NCBI RefSeq assembly: GCF_000225505.1
Contig: NZ_BACI01000110.1
Location: 1 to 64,000, forward strand
Length of the DNA stretch: 64,000 nucleotides
Source of the DNA: Gordonia alkanivorans NBRC 16433
Lineage (GTDB): Bacteria > Actinomycetota > Actinomycetes > Mycobacteriales > Mycobacteriaceae
Direction of reading: 5' to 3'
Below, one piece after another: positions 8,431-18,115 of this stretch. The translations under genes and the position numbers were made by a program. The notes below the pieces were generated by a model, which was not told the DNA's origin, ran no database searches, and was given only the letters and a program-made list of their open reading frames with translations. Each line of letters opens with the position of its first letter. Position 1 is the stretch's first letter.

Positions 8431-9318
8431 ATGAACGGTTGGACGTCAGCGAACATTCCGGATCAGACGGGTCGCACCTTCGTGGTGACCGGCGCGAACA
8501 GCGGCCTCGGTGCCGAGACGGCGAAAGCGCTCGTCGGTGCCGGCGCCAACGTCATCCTGGCGTGCCGCAACACCGCCAAGGCCGACGCCGTGGCGTCGAA
8601 ACTGGGGCCCAACGCGACCGTTGCCCAACTCGACCTCGCGGATCTCGCGTCGGTTCGCTCGTTCGCGTCGAGTTTCACCGGCGCCGACGTCCTCATCAAC
8701 AACGCCGGACTGATGGCCGTACCGCTGCGACGCACCGCCGACGGCTTCGAGATGCAGATCGGCACCAACCATCTCGGCCACTTCGCGCTCACCGCGTTGC
8801 TGCTGCCGAAGATCACCGACCGCGTCGTCACCGTGTCGTCGGGCGTGCACCAGATCGGGAACATCGCGCTCGACGACCTCAACTGGGAGAAGCGCCGCTA
8901 TCGCCGCTGGCAGGCCTACGGGGACTCCAAGATGGCCAACCTCATGTTCGGCCTCGAACTCGCCAAGCGGTTGGCGGAGGCCGGGTCGTCGAAGGAGTCG
9001 TTCATCGCCCATCCCGGTTACGCCGCAACGGAATTGCAGGGTCGGAGCGAGAACTTCATGGATGTCCTGGCGAAGCTGTCGAACAAGCTGCCCATCGCGC
9101 AGTCGGCTGCCGACGGGGCGCTGCCGCAGCTGTACGCCGCGACGATGTCGGGTCTGCCGTCCGGCACCTACTACGGACCGACGAAATTCTTCGGGCTGCA
9201 CGGCGCGCCCGGACGGAACAAGTACAAGAAGGCGGCCGACGACGCCGACTTCCGTGCGGCGCTCTGGGCGGAGTCGGAGAAGCTGACCGGGGAGAAGTTC
9301 GACGTGTCAGGGAGCTGA
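8431..9318 (+). CDS. Short-chain dehydrogenase/reductase (retinol-dehydrogenase-like)
   Basis: A 295-residue NAD(P)-dependent oxidoreductase. The cofactor motif TGANSGLG is at residues 20-27, the NNAG motif (LINNAGLM) near 90, and the catalytic Tyr163-x3-Lys167 in YGDSK, with the Ser of VTVSSGVH upstream. The order and the HPGYAATELQG segment after the active site fit the WWOX/retinol dehydrogenase-like SDR subgroup common in mycobacteria. The substrate cannot be told. The start is the ATG after a G-rich stretch at 8421-8427. It ends at a strong bidirectional hairpin. Confidence 0.9.
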   Translation: MNGWTSANIPDQTGRTFVVTGANSGLGAETAKALVGAGANVILACRNTAKADAVASKLGPNATVAQLDLADLASVRSFASSFTGADVLINNAGLMAVPLRRTADGFEMQIGTNHLGHFALTALLLPKITDRVVTVSSGVHQIGNIALDDLNWEKRRYRRWQAYGDSKMANLMFGLELAKRLAEAGSSKESFIAHPGYAATELQGRSENFMDVLAKLSNKLPIAQSAADGALPQLYAATMSGLPSGTYYGPTKFFGLHGAPGRNKYKKAADDADFRAALWAESEKLTGEKFDVSGS

Positions 9319-9328
9319 CCGCCTGACG

Positions 9329-9377
9329 ACGAAAGTGCGGGATGAGTGCCGGAAACCGGCATCCATCCCGCACTTCG
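9329..9377. terminator. Bidirectional terminator hairpin
   Basis: A long inverted repeat with arms ACGAAAGTGCGGGAT and ATCCCGCACTTCGT plus an inner GCCGG/CCGGC stem, with one bulged A. It lies between the convergent SDR (+) and secreted-protein (-) genes and should stop both. Confidence 0.8.
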
Positions 9378-9395
9378 TGTCTGCGGTTCGCGTGA

Positions 9396-9908
9396 CTACT
9401 GGACCGAGAACGCGATGCTGTTCGACGCGCCGGAGACCAGGTCGGTGACGCGGATGGTGAAGTTGCCGCCGCCCTTGAAGAAGTAGGACTTCACCGCGGT
9501 GCAGTCCTGCGTCTTGTACAGCGCGGCTTCCTTGGGCACCTTCGGTCCGGCGAGGCGGACCTCCATGCGGCACTCGTTGCCGTCGACGATGGGGCCGGCG
9601 TCGATGATGGAGTTCCAGCGCACGCCGAGCCGCGAGTTCTTGCCGAAGGTTCCCGGAGTGATCTCCCGGGCGCCCTTCGGGTTGTAGACCCAGACGTTGA
9701 TGGACTTCACGCCGTTGCGTGCGCCCGCGCGGCCGAGCTTGCCGTAGTGGGTGACCTTGTCGCCCGACGACCCGAACGCGGAACTTCCGGAGTCGAGGCT
9801 GCCGCTGGCGCTACCGAAAAGATCGCCGACCGGATCGGCGGTCGCCGGCGCGATCGGGATCAGCATGGCGGCGGCAGCAAACAGACCGGCGATACCGGTG
9901 CGCTTCAT
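9396..9908 (-). CDS. Small secreted protein
   Basis: A 170-residue exported protein with a clear signal peptide (MKRTGIAGLFAAAAMLIPIAPATA, cleavage near residue 24-25), then a Gly/Ser-rich linker (DLFGSASGSLDSGSSAFGSS) and a beta-rich domain with two Cys (ECRMEVRLAG and TQDCTAVKSYFF) that could form a disulfide. It resembles small cell-wall-associated proteins of mycolic-acid actinomycetes, but no family is recognised. AAGGGGGAA is a good ribosome-binding site before the ATG ending at 9908. The upstream region is unusually AT-rich with a TATAAAT-type -10, suggesting strong expression. Confidence 0.75.
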   Translation of the reverse strand: MKRTGIAGLFAAAAMLIPIAPATADPVGDLFGSASGSLDSGSSAFGSSGDKVTHYGKLGRAGARNGVKSINVWVYNPKGAREITPGTFGKNSRLGVRWNSIIDAGPIVDGNECRMEVRLAGPKVPKEAALYKTQDCTAVKSYFFKGGGNFTIRVTDLVSGASNSIAFSVQ

Positions 9909-10238
9909 CGAGTTCCCCCTTGTAACGATTTATAACGAATTGATTAAAGCATCGACCCGGCGACCGTGCTGTGGGCCACCTCACATCGCGGCCCTTTCGT
10001 GGTGAGCCGAATGTGCGCTTCGTCACTGCCGCGTCGGGCCAGGGGCTGCTTGAGCTGCGTCGACGATGGTCCGAGCATTACTCGAAAATGTGAGGGACGC
10101 CTCGTGCGCGGACGGGGGTCCCGTAGGTCCTTACCCGCTCTCTCGATCCGTTTCCGCTCACGTTCGAAGGGTGGGCGCGAACGGCACGGACATGCCGTCC
10201 GTCGAACAGGCGTTCGATCCGGGTGTACGGTGGGGTGT
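9909..10238. other. Divergent intergenic region
   Basis: About 330 bases between the secreted-protein gene (-) and the AlkB-like gene (+). The left 40 bases are AT-rich and hold the promoter of the secreted-protein gene, with closely spaced CGTTATAA and CGTTACAA repeats on the minus strand. At the right end TACGGT (10226-10231) lies seven bases before the AlkB-like ATG. No gene is supported in the middle. Confidence 0.5.
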
Positions 10239-10868
10239 ATGTCCATCGGCATCCAGGGATCGTTGTTCGCCGAGATGGCCGCGGAGCCGGCGCTGTCGGA
10301 CCTGTCGACCTCGACGACGCGGCGTCCGCTCACCGACGGCGCGTGGGTGGACCTGTGCCCAGGCTGGATCAGCGGGCCGGACGAACTCTTCGATCGGCTT
10401 CGACGCGACGTCCCGTGGCGGGCCGAGCGGCGTCAGATGTACGACCGCGTCGTCGACGTCCCGCGGCTCGTGTCGATCTACCAGAAGGACGACCCGTTTC
10501 CGGATGCGCTGATCACCAAGATGCGGTCATCGCTGTCGCGGCATTACCGCGAGGAGTTGCCCGAAGGATTCGCGACCGCCGGGATCAGCCTCTACCGCGA
10601 CGGCAACGATTCAGTGGCATGGCACGGGGACCGCATCGGGCGGGCGTCGACGCACGACACGATGGTCGCGATCATCTCCCTCGGCGCCCCGCGACCGCTG
10701 ATGCTGCGGCCGCGGGGCGGCGGGAAGTCGTTGAAGTTCACGCTGTCGACCGGTGACCTGCTGGTCATGGGTGGCAGCTGCCAACGCACCTGGGAACACG
10801 CGGTTCCCAAGGTGCGCGGCGTCGGCGCCCGGATCAGCATCCAGCTGCGGCCGCCGGGGGTGTGGTGA
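10239..10868 (+). CDS. AlkB-like 2-oxoglutarate/Fe(II) dioxygenase
   Basis: A 209-residue AlkB-family enzyme, expected to reverse alkylation damage in DNA or RNA by oxidative demethylation. The iron ligands are visible as His and Asp of VAWHGDRIG and the later His of WEHAVPK; RISIQLRP supplies the 2-oxoglutarate-binding Arg residues. ISLYRDGNDSVAWHGD matches the usual AlkB strand before the HxD motif. The start is the ATG at 10239: TACGGT sits seven bases upstream and the gene is probably leaderless. It is monocistronic and ends at a hairpin. No adaptive-response gene (Ada/AlkA) is next to it. Confidence 0.9.
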   Translation: MSIGIQGSLFAEMAAEPALSDLSTSTTRRPLTDGAWVDLCPGWISGPDELFDRLRRDVPWRAERRQMYDRVVDVPRLVSIYQKDDPFPDALITKMRSSLSRHYREELPEGFATAGISLYRDGNDSVAWHGDRIGRASTHDTMVAIISLGAPRPLMLRPRGGGKSLKFTLSTGDLLVMGGSCQRTWEHAVPKVRGVGARISIQLRPPGVW

Positions 10869-10881
10869 CTCACTGGGCTTT

Positions 10882-10918
10882 GTAGAAGTTGTGGACGTCA
10901 TACGCCCACAACTTCTAC
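10882..10918. terminator. Bidirectional terminator hairpin
   Basis: Arms GTAGAAGTTGTGG (10882-10894) and CCACAACTTCTAC (10906-10918) pair perfectly; an inner CGT/ACG pair extends the stem across one mismatch, leaving a 3-base loop. It sits between convergent AlkB-like (+) and GMC oxidoreductase (-) genes. Confidence 0.85.
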
Positions 10919-10925
10919 GAGAACC

Positions 10926-12647
10926 TCAGCCGGCGTTGGAGATCGGCGTGATCGGCAATCTCAGCGCGGCGGGTGCGTATTCGGGCACTGTCGGGTGGAC
11001 CGGTGGCACCGGGGCGATCGGCTGGTACGACGCACCGAGCTCCGGACGGGGATCGGCCTCACCGGCATTCGGCCACATCGCGAGTGCGCGTTCGGCCTGA
11101 GCGGTGATCGTCAGTGACGGGTTCACGCCCAGGTTCGCCGACACCGTCGAACCGTCGACGATGTGCAGGCCGGGGTGGTTGAACACGCGGTGATACGGGT
11201 CGACGACGCCGTCGGCGGCGGACCGGCCGATCGAGCAACCGCCCAGGAAGTGCGCGGTCATCGGGATGTTCAGCCAGTCGACGATGGAACCCCCGGCGTC
11301 GCCGTCGATCTCGTCGGCCATCTTGCGGACGGCGTCGTGGCCGACCGGGATCCAGGTCGGCGGGGGATCGCCGGCACCCTGCCTACTGCGCAGCATCGGA
11401 CCGAAACGGCCACGGCGGGAGAACAATTCGAGGGAGTTGTCGGCGGTCTGCATCACCAGGGCGATGATCGTCCGTTCCGACCAGCGTCGAACCGAGAGAC
11501 CGCGCAGCGTGACCAGCGGGTGCTTGATCATCTCGACCAGAGCCGCCAGGGGTCGGGGCAAGCGGCCGTCACCGTCGATGAGCATCGCCTGCAGCAGCCC
11601 GATCAGGTTGCTGCCCTTGCCGTATCGCACCGGCTCGATATGGGTGTGCTCGTTCGGGTGGAACGACGAGGTGATCGCCACCCCCTCGGTGTAGTCGACC
11701 TTCAGGTCGGTGGCCGTCGCGGCCAGGACGGCCTCGGAGTTGGTGCGGACCACCTTGCCCAGGCGTGACGAGAGACCGGGCAGGTTGCCGCTCTGCTGCA
11801 TGTCCAGCAGCAACTTGTTGGTGCCGTAGGTGCCGGCGGCGAACACCACGTGGTCGGCGGTGAACGAGCGGCGGCCACGACGTGACCAGCGTCGACCGGT
11901 CCGATGCGCGCCGACGGTGTACCCGCCCTCGGCGCGCGGACGGACGGTGTCGACGGTCGTCAGCGGGATGACGGTGGCACCGGCCTGTTCGGCGAGATAC
12001 AGATAGTTCTTGACCAGGGTGTTCTTCGCGCCGACCGGGCAGCCGGTCATGCAGGCGCCGCAGTCGGTGCAACCCGTGCGGGCGGGTCCGGCACCGCCGA
12101 AGAACGGGTCCTCGACGGTCTTGCCGGGCTCGCCGAAGAAGACGCCGACGGGGGTGTGGACGAAGGTGTCGCCGGCGCCCATGTCCTCGGCGACCTTGCG
12201 CATCACGCGGTCGGCGGGCGTGACCTTGGGATAGGTGGTCACGCCGAGCATGCGCGATGCCTGGTCGTAGTAGGGGTCGAGTTCGGCGGCCCAGTCGGTG
12301 ATCTTGCCCCAGTGCGGGTCGTCGAAGAATGCGGGGAGCGGTCGGTAGAGCGTGTTCGCGTAGTTCAGCGACCCGCCGCCGACACCCGCGCCGGCCATGA
12401 CCAGCACGTCGCGCAGCAGGTGCATGCGCTGCACACCGAACATGCCCAGCGCCGGCGCCCACACGTAATCCTTGAGGCGCCAACTGGTCTTGGGCAGGTC
12501 GGCGTCGGCGAAACGACGGCCCGACTCGACGACCGCGACTCGGTATCCCTTCTCGGTCAACCGGAGGGCGGCCACCGAGCCACCGAAACCGGAACCGATG
12601 ACGATGGCGTCGTAGTGGTCGGCGTCAGCGCGCGCGGTCCTGGTCAC
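10926..12647 (-). CDS. GMC-family FAD oxidoreductase (cholesterol-oxidase-like)
   Basis: A 573-residue flavoenzyme that oxidises an alcohol. The Rossmann motif GSGFGGSVAALRL is near residue 14, the GMC motif GAGVGGGSLNYANT near 90, and the C-terminal His-containing MTAHFLGGCSIG and SLTITAQAERA segments near 485-545. A cysteine cluster, CTDCGACMTGCPVGAKNT, resembles that of actinobacterial cholesterol-oxidase-like proteins. The GTG start at 12647 overlaps the monooxygenase stop by four bases (GTGA), showing coupled expression. With the adjacent Baeyer-Villiger enzyme it could turn a hydroxylated or steroid-like substrate into a ketone and then an ester; this pathway idea is inference. Confidence 0.88.
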   Translation of the reverse strand: MTRTARADADHYDAIVIGSGFGGSVAALRLTEKGYRVAVVESGRRFADADLPKTSWRLKDYVWAPALGMFGVQRMHLLRDVLVMAGAGVGGGSLNYANTLYRPLPAFFDDPHWGKITDWAAELDPYYDQASRMLGVTTYPKVTPADRVMRKVAEDMGAGDTFVHTPVGVFFGEPGKTVEDPFFGGAGPARTGCTDCGACMTGCPVGAKNTLVKNYLYLAEQAGATVIPLTTVDTVRPRAEGGYTVGAHRTGRRWSRRGRRSFTADHVVFAAGTYGTNKLLLDMQQSGNLPGLSSRLGKVVRTNSEAVLAATATDLKVDYTEGVAITSSFHPNEHTHIEPVRYGKGSNLIGLLQAMLIDGDGRLPRPLAALVEMIKHPLVTLRGLSVRRWSERTIIALVMQTADNSLELFSRRGRFGPMLRSRQGAGDPPPTWIPVGHDAVRKMADEIDGDAGGSIVDWLNIPMTAHFLGGCSIGRSAADGVVDPYHRVFNHPGLHIVDGSTVSANLGVNPSLTITAQAERALAMWPNAGEADPRPELGASYQPIAPVPPVHPTVPEYAPAALRLPITPISNAG

Positions 12648-14185
12648 TGGGCGAGGGTCCTTTCGGGATCGGTGTCGGTGGCGGTGGTCTCGACGGTGTC
12701 GGCGACGGCCGGGATGGCGTCGTCGAAGCGGTGGTCGGCGGCTTCGAAGGACGCCATCTGGCGGCGGAAGTCGCTGGTGAACTTGGGCCACATCACCGAG
12801 TTGCGGCCGGTGGAGTCGAGGTACCAGCTCGAGCAGCCGCCCGAATTCCACACGGTGCGTTCCAGTTCGGGGTCGAGGTCGGCGTTGTAGGCGTCCTGGG
12901 CGGCCTGGGTGACCTCGAACGTCGAGTGTCCGGAGCCGATGACCTCGGCGATCGTCTTCGACATGTAGTACGCCTGCGGCTCGAGCATCAGCACGATCGA
13001 GCTGTGGCCCAGGTTGGTGTTGGGGCCGTACAGGAAGAACAGATTCGGGAAGCCGTGGACCTCGACACCGCGGTAGGCGCGCGGCGATCCCTGCCAGGCC
13101 TCGGACAGGGTACGTCCGTCGCGACCGGTGACGGCCTTCGCGATGGGCGGCTGGGTGGGGGTGAACCCGGTGGCGAAGACGACGGTGTTGACCTCGTGCT
13201 CACGACCCTGATCGTCGACGGCGCCGTTCGCGGTGAGGCGGGTGATGGCGCCGGTCACGGTGGCGTTGTCGCGCTGCAGGGCGGGGAACCACTTGTTGGT
13301 CAACAGCATCCGCTTGCAGCCGATCGTGTACTCGGGGGTGAGACGCTTGCGCAGGGCGCGGTCGCGGACCTGGACCCGCAGCTGCGCCAGGGCAAGGGTT
13401 TTCGCGATCGGCAGCAGCTTGGGGTTGCGTGCCATCATCAGCACGTAGGCCTCGCGGTAGGCCCACACCATCTTGCGGACCAGGCGGTGGACGCCGGGGA
13501 CGCGCTTGTAGAGGGCGCGTTCCATCGGGCCGATGTTGCGGTCGAGGCGTGGCACCACCCAGGCGGGGGTGCGCTGGAAGACGGTGAGATGTTCGACGGT
13601 GTCGACGATCTCGGGCACGATCTGGATCGCCGACGCCCCGGTGCCGACGATGGCGACTTTGCGTCCGCGCAGGTCGTGGGTGTGATCCCACTTGGCGGAG
13701 TGGAACATCGTGCCGGTGAACTCGTCGGCACCCGGAACCTCGGGCAGGCCCGGCTCGGACAGTGCGCCCGGCGCGGCGACGAGAAAGCGGGTCCGGATCT
13801 GACCCTGCGTCGTGTCGACGACCCACTCCTGCGCGGCACCGTCCCAACAGGCGGCGGTCAGGGCGCAGTTGTAGCGGATCTGATCGTCGTAATCGGCTGC
13901 GACCGAACGCAGGTAGTTGTGGATCTCGTGGCGTCGACCGTAGGTGTGCGACCAGTCCGGGTTCGGGGCGAAGGACAGCGAGTAGAGCGAGGTCGGGACG
14001 TCGCAGGCCGCACCCGGGTAGTCGTTCTCGCGCCAGACCCCGCCAGCGCCCTCGGCGCGCTCGATCGCGAGGGTCGTCAGGCCGGGATGGTCCTTGCGCA
14101 GCCGGTGAAGTGCGGCGAGGCCGCCGAATCCGACGCCGACGACGAGAACGTCGATGTGTTCGGGCAGCGAACTGATGTCAGCCAC
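12644..14185 (-). CDS. Flavin-containing Baeyer-Villiger-type monooxygenase
   Basis: A 513-residue NADPH- and FAD-dependent monooxygenase that inserts oxygen beside a ketone or oxidises a heteroatom. The FAD motif GVGFGGLAALHRL is near residue 17, GGVWRENDYPGAACD near 47, the Baeyer-Villiger fingerprint FTGTMFHSAKWDHTHD near 155, and the NADPH motif GTGASAIQIVPE near 180. All are intact. The GTG start at 14185 overlaps the end of the TetR gene by eight bases, and its stop overlaps the GMC gene by four, so the three form one operon. The substrate is unknown. Confidence 0.9.
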   Translation of the reverse strand: MADISSLPEHIDVLVVGVGFGGLAALHRLRKDHPGLTTLAIERAEGAGGVWRENDYPGAACDVPTSLYSLSFAPNPDWSHTYGRRHEIHNYLRSVAADYDDQIRYNCALTAACWDGAAQEWVVDTTQGQIRTRFLVAAPGALSEPGLPEVPGADEFTGTMFHSAKWDHTHDLRGRKVAIVGTGASAIQIVPEIVDTVEHLTVFQRTPAWVVPRLDRNIGPMERALYKRVPGVHRLVRKMVWAYREAYVLMMARNPKLLPIAKTLALAQLRVQVRDRALRKRLTPEYTIGCKRMLLTNKWFPALQRDNATVTGAITRLTANGAVDDQGREHEVNTVVFATGFTPTQPPIAKAVTGRDGRTLSEAWQGSPRAYRGVEVHGFPNLFFLYGPNTNLGHSSIVLMLEPQAYYMSKTIAEVIGSGHSTFEVTQAAQDAYNADLDPELERTVWNSGGCSSWYLDSTGRNSVMWPKFTSDFRRQMASFEAADHRFDDAIPAVADTVETTATDTDPERTLAQ

Positions 14186-14759
14186 GGTTCAACAGGTCCT
14201 TCCAGATGGGCAGAAGTCGGTCGAGGTATTCGCGGTCGGCGTCGGGGGATCGCAGGATGCGCGACACCGCGAGGCCGCGTGCGAGTTCGATGGAGAGTTC
14301 GAGTTCGGCCGGGGTGTAGCGGTCGCCGAACAGTTCGGCGCAACCCACGGCCAGGGCGTCGGACACCCGCTGTTCGAGCGGGATCAGCGCGGTGCGCAGC
14401 TCGACGTCGCAGCGTGCGGCCACCCAGAGTTCGAGTGCGGCGTCGAACAGCGGTCCGCTGAACGACTCGATCAGGACCTCGAGTCCCTCGTCGCCGGTGC
14501 GCGGGCGAGACAGGACTTCTTCGAGGCGGCGGTCGACGAGGTGCCCGACGGCCGCGACGACGAGGGATTCCCGGGTGGGGAAGTGGTGCAGCAGCGCGCC
14601 GCGGGAGACACCCGCACGCCGGTTGACCTCCTGGGTGGTGGTGGCCGCATAGCCGACCTCGACCAGTGCTTCGACCGCGGCGTCGAGGACCCGGGTGCGG
14701 GTCGCCGCGGTGCGCTCGGCCTGGGTACGCCGTCGCGGGGTGCTGGTGGGCTCGGTCAC
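14178..14759 (-). CDS. TetR-family transcriptional regulator
   Basis: A 193-residue repressor-type protein. The helix-turn-helix lies at about residues 15-60 (VLDAAVEALVEVGYAAT, then VNRRAGVSRGALLHHFPTR), followed by an all-helical ligand-binding domain. The GTG start at 14759 is chosen because it begins the conserved region after a short MTEPTSTPRRR tail. It heads the operon with the monooxygenase and GMC genes and probably represses it. The effector may be the pathway substrate. Confidence 0.9.
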   Translation of the reverse strand: MTEPTSTPRRRTQAERTAATRTRVLDAAVEALVEVGYAATTTQEVNRRAGVSRGALLHHFPTRESLVVAAVGHLVDRRLEEVLSRPRTGDEGLEVLIESFSGPLFDAALELWVAARCDVELRTALIPLEQRVSDALAVGCAELFGDRYTPAELELSIELARGLAVSRILRSPDADREYLDRLLPIWKDLLNRG

Positions 14760-14858
14760 AGTGGCGAGCGTAACACACAAACAGTCCGGACTGCTTGTAA
14801 ATGAGGCTTGGGATTGCAGAGCGACCGGGCGCGCTCTGTCGAGTAGCCTCTGGAACTC

Positions 14859-15569
14859 GTGAGATGCCGTCGGGTCGTAGGGGTCAACCGCGGAGTCGGT
14901 GTCGGGCGCCGGTTCTGGAAGCTGGCATTGATCCCGGTGGTCGCCGTCCTCGGCGTGACGATGGTGGCCTGTGATGTCGAGGGCGTACCGAGTGCGCAAC
15001 CCGAGGCCGTCGCCTCGGTCTCCTCGTCCGCGGCAACCGAGCCGATCCGTCAGACCGATGATGCCGGGAAGCGGCTGCCTTTCGACACCGAGTTCCCTGA
15101 TCGGTGGAGTCGCAACAATGACGGAACCACCTATGAACCGTGCACTGCCGTGGACTATGCGCAGGTGAGGGCCTTCGGATTGGACCCAGCGACAGTCGAG
15201 GATGTCGCGGCATCCAACCACCAAACCGCGAGGGGCTGCCAATGGGACCTCCTCGAAGGAGATGAGATTCTTCGTCCGTCGCTGAGTCAGTTCGTCGGGA
15301 ATCTCACGGGTATGGGCGTCGACAACCTGAAGGACTACAAGCAGCTGCAATCCACCGAGTACAACGAGTGGCTCGACGATGTCGTGATCTCGGGTAGGAC
15401 GGTGGTGGTAAGTGTCGAGCGCGGCTCGTGTGACGCGTTTGTTCAGTCCGGTTCTGCGGTCGTCGTCACGACCATGCGCGATCTACTTCGCGACGGCCCG
15501 GGGGTGAATCTGCTGTGCGAGAAAGCGCTCGGATTCGTGCGACTCACCATCGACAAGATGCCGCCGTAG
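14859..15569 (+). CDS. DUF3558-type lipoprotein
   Basis: A 236-residue exported lipoprotein. After a basic N-terminus, residues about 20-38 form a membrane signal ending in the lipobox-like VTMVAC, with the Cys near 38. The mature part carries the DUF3558 pattern: LPFDTEFPDRWSRNNDG, YEPCTAVDYAQVRAFGLDP, a second Cys in RGCQWD, and later Cys in RGSCDAFVQ and NLLCEKA. Such proteins are surface lipoproteins of mycolic-acid actinomycetes with no settled function. GTG 14859 is the likely start; TAGCCT at 14844 could be its -10. It is divergent from the TetR operon. Confidence 0.78.
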   Translation: MRCRRVVGVNRGVGVGRRFWKLALIPVVAVLGVTMVACDVEGVPSAQPEAVASVSSSAATEPIRQTDDAGKRLPFDTEFPDRWSRNNDGTTYEPCTAVDYAQVRAFGLDPATVEDVAASNHQTARGCQWDLLEGDEILRPSLSQFVGNLTGMGVDNLKDYKQLQSTEYNEWLDDVVISGRTVVVSVERGSCDAFVQSGSAVVVTTMRDLLRDGPGVNLLCEKALGFVRLTIDKMPP

Positions 15570-15620
15570 TCGTTCTGTCCGTCCCTTCGGACGGGTCGGT
15601 GTCGGAGTAAGTTCGACCTC

Positions 15621-16604
15621 ATGCGATTCGGACTCTTCATTCCCCAGGGCTGGCGGCTTGATCTCGTGGGCATCGACCCGGCGAACCAGTGGGAGGTGAT
15701 GTCGTCGGTGGCGAACCGTGCTGAATCCGCCGGCTGGGACTCGGTCTGGGTCTACGACCACTTCCACACCGTCCCGCTGCCGACCGACGAGGCCACGCAT
15801 GAGGCGTGGACGCTCGTTTCCGCGCTGGCCGCGACCACGAGTCGCGTCGACATCGGACAGATGTGCACCGCGATGAGCTACCGCAACCCGATGTACCTGG
15901 CGAAGGTCGCCGCCACCGCGGACCTGATCTCCGGTGGACGCGTGCAGATGGGCATCGGCGGCGGCTGGCACGAACACGAATGGCGCGCCTACGGATATGG
16001 ATTCCCTTCGGCCGGTGAGCGTCTCGCCCGGCTCGACGAGGGCGTGCAGATCATGAAGCAGGCGTGGGAAACCGGCCGCGCCACCCTCGACGGCAAGCAC
16101 TACACCGTCAACGACGCGATCTGTCAGCCGCAACCGACCGCCGGGAAGCTGCCGCTGTGGATCGCCGGCGGTGGTGAGAAGAAGACGCTGCGGATCGCGG
16201 CGCAGTATGCCGATTACACCAACTTCGACGGCACTCCCGAAGGATTCGCCCACAAATCGTCGGTGCTGCAACAGCATTGCGCCGACCTCGGACGCGACTT
16301 CGACGCGATCGTCCGCTCGGCGAACTACAACGTCATACTCGGTGAGACCGATGCCGACGTCGAGCGTAAGCTCGCCGACCTCGAGGCGGGGATGGCGAAG
16401 ATCGTCGGGCCGGAAGCGGCGTCGGGCAGCATGGGCGCGTTTCGCGGGATGCCTGCGGTCGGGACCCCGGAGCAGGTCGCGGACAACCTTCGTGGGCTCA
16501 GGGCAGCCGGTATGACCTACGGGATCTTCTACTTCCCGAACATCGCCCACGACCGCGAGGACCTCGAGTTGTTCGAGGAGCACGTGGTGCCCGCGTTGCG
16601 GTGA
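15621..16604 (+). CDS. LLM-class, probably F420-dependent, oxidoreductase
   Basis: A 327-residue luciferase-like TIM-barrel enzyme. Family features include MRFGLFIPQGW at the N-terminus, AESAGWDSVWVYDHF near 35, the ISGGRVQMGIGGGWHEHEWRAYG core near 105-125 and the TPEQVADNLRGLRAAGM segment near 277. In actinomycetes this subgroup generally uses coenzyme F420, which is inferred here. TAAGTT at 15608 lies seven bases before the ATG, so the transcript is probably leaderless. It is a single gene whose 3' side enters a repeat-rich intergenic region. Confidence 0.88.
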   Translation: MRFGLFIPQGWRLDLVGIDPANQWEVMSSVANRAESAGWDSVWVYDHFHTVPLPTDEATHEAWTLVSALAATTSRVDIGQMCTAMSYRNPMYLAKVAATADLISGGRVQMGIGGGWHEHEWRAYGYGFPSAGERLARLDEGVQIMKQAWETGRATLDGKHYTVNDAICQPQPTAGKLPLWIAGGGEKKTLRIAAQYADYTNFDGTPEGFAHKSSVLQQHCADLGRDFDAIVRSANYNVILGETDADVERKLADLEAGMAKIVGPEAASGSMGAFRGMPAVGTPEQVADNLRGLRAAGMTYGIFYFPNIAHDREDLELFEEHVVPALR

Positions 16605-16621
16605 GCTGGGACGTCCGGAGC

Positions 16622-16705
16622 CCCGACTGCCGAACCTCAACTCGACCGGCAGACGTCGATCGAAGTCTGCGGGTCGGGTTGACGTCGACCGGTGGTTGGG
16701 TGGGC
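16622..16705. repeat. 84-bp intergenic repeat, copy 1
   Basis: Matches 23374-23457 at 82 of 84 positions in the same orientation. Inside, CGACCGGCAGAC and GTCTGCGGGTCG form a 12-bp stem with one mismatch and a 10-base loop. It lies just after the LLM gene, between convergent genes. The copies are far more alike than neutral intergenic sequence would be, implying recent spread or conversion. Confidence 0.85.
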
Positions 16706-16723
16706 GACGGTGTCTCACCGGCG

Positions 16724-16764
16724 CTTCGAGGCTCGTCGCTTGCGCTCCTCGCACCTCAGGGAGC
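16724..16764 (+). repeat. 41-bp intergenic repeat, copy 1
   Basis: Begins CTTCGAGGCTCGTCGCTTGC and ends with CACCTCAGGGAGC. Copies occur at 52752-52792 (38 of 41 identical) and inverted at 52617-52657 (39 of 41 identical). The next 60 bases contain a second palindromic stretch, CGATACGCTCGCAAGCTCGC, of similar style. The whole 16605-16847 stretch carries no gene. Confidence 0.8.
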
Positions 16765-16847
16765 GGGGGCCGTGTCGCTCCCTTTCGATACGCTCGCAAG
16801 CTCGCTACTCAAGGAGCAGTGGGGGCTCTCTACCAGAGGAGCAGGCT

Positions 16848-18014
<1,167 letters not shown>

Positions 18015-18102
18015 GCGTCCAGGGTGGCACATCGGCCGGGGCGCAGAATCGGGACTCGATCCGACCTGCCCGATTTCCGCGCTTTGCAACGTCGCTGCAG
18101 CG

Positions 18103-18108
18103 TACGAT
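18103..18108 (+). promoter_or_regulatory. -10 element for the cysteine-rich lipoprotein
   Basis: TACGAT lies seven bases before the ATG at 18116 with no Shine-Dalgarno sequence, suggesting a leaderless transcript. Confidence 0.5.
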
Positions 18109-18115
18109 CCCTCGC

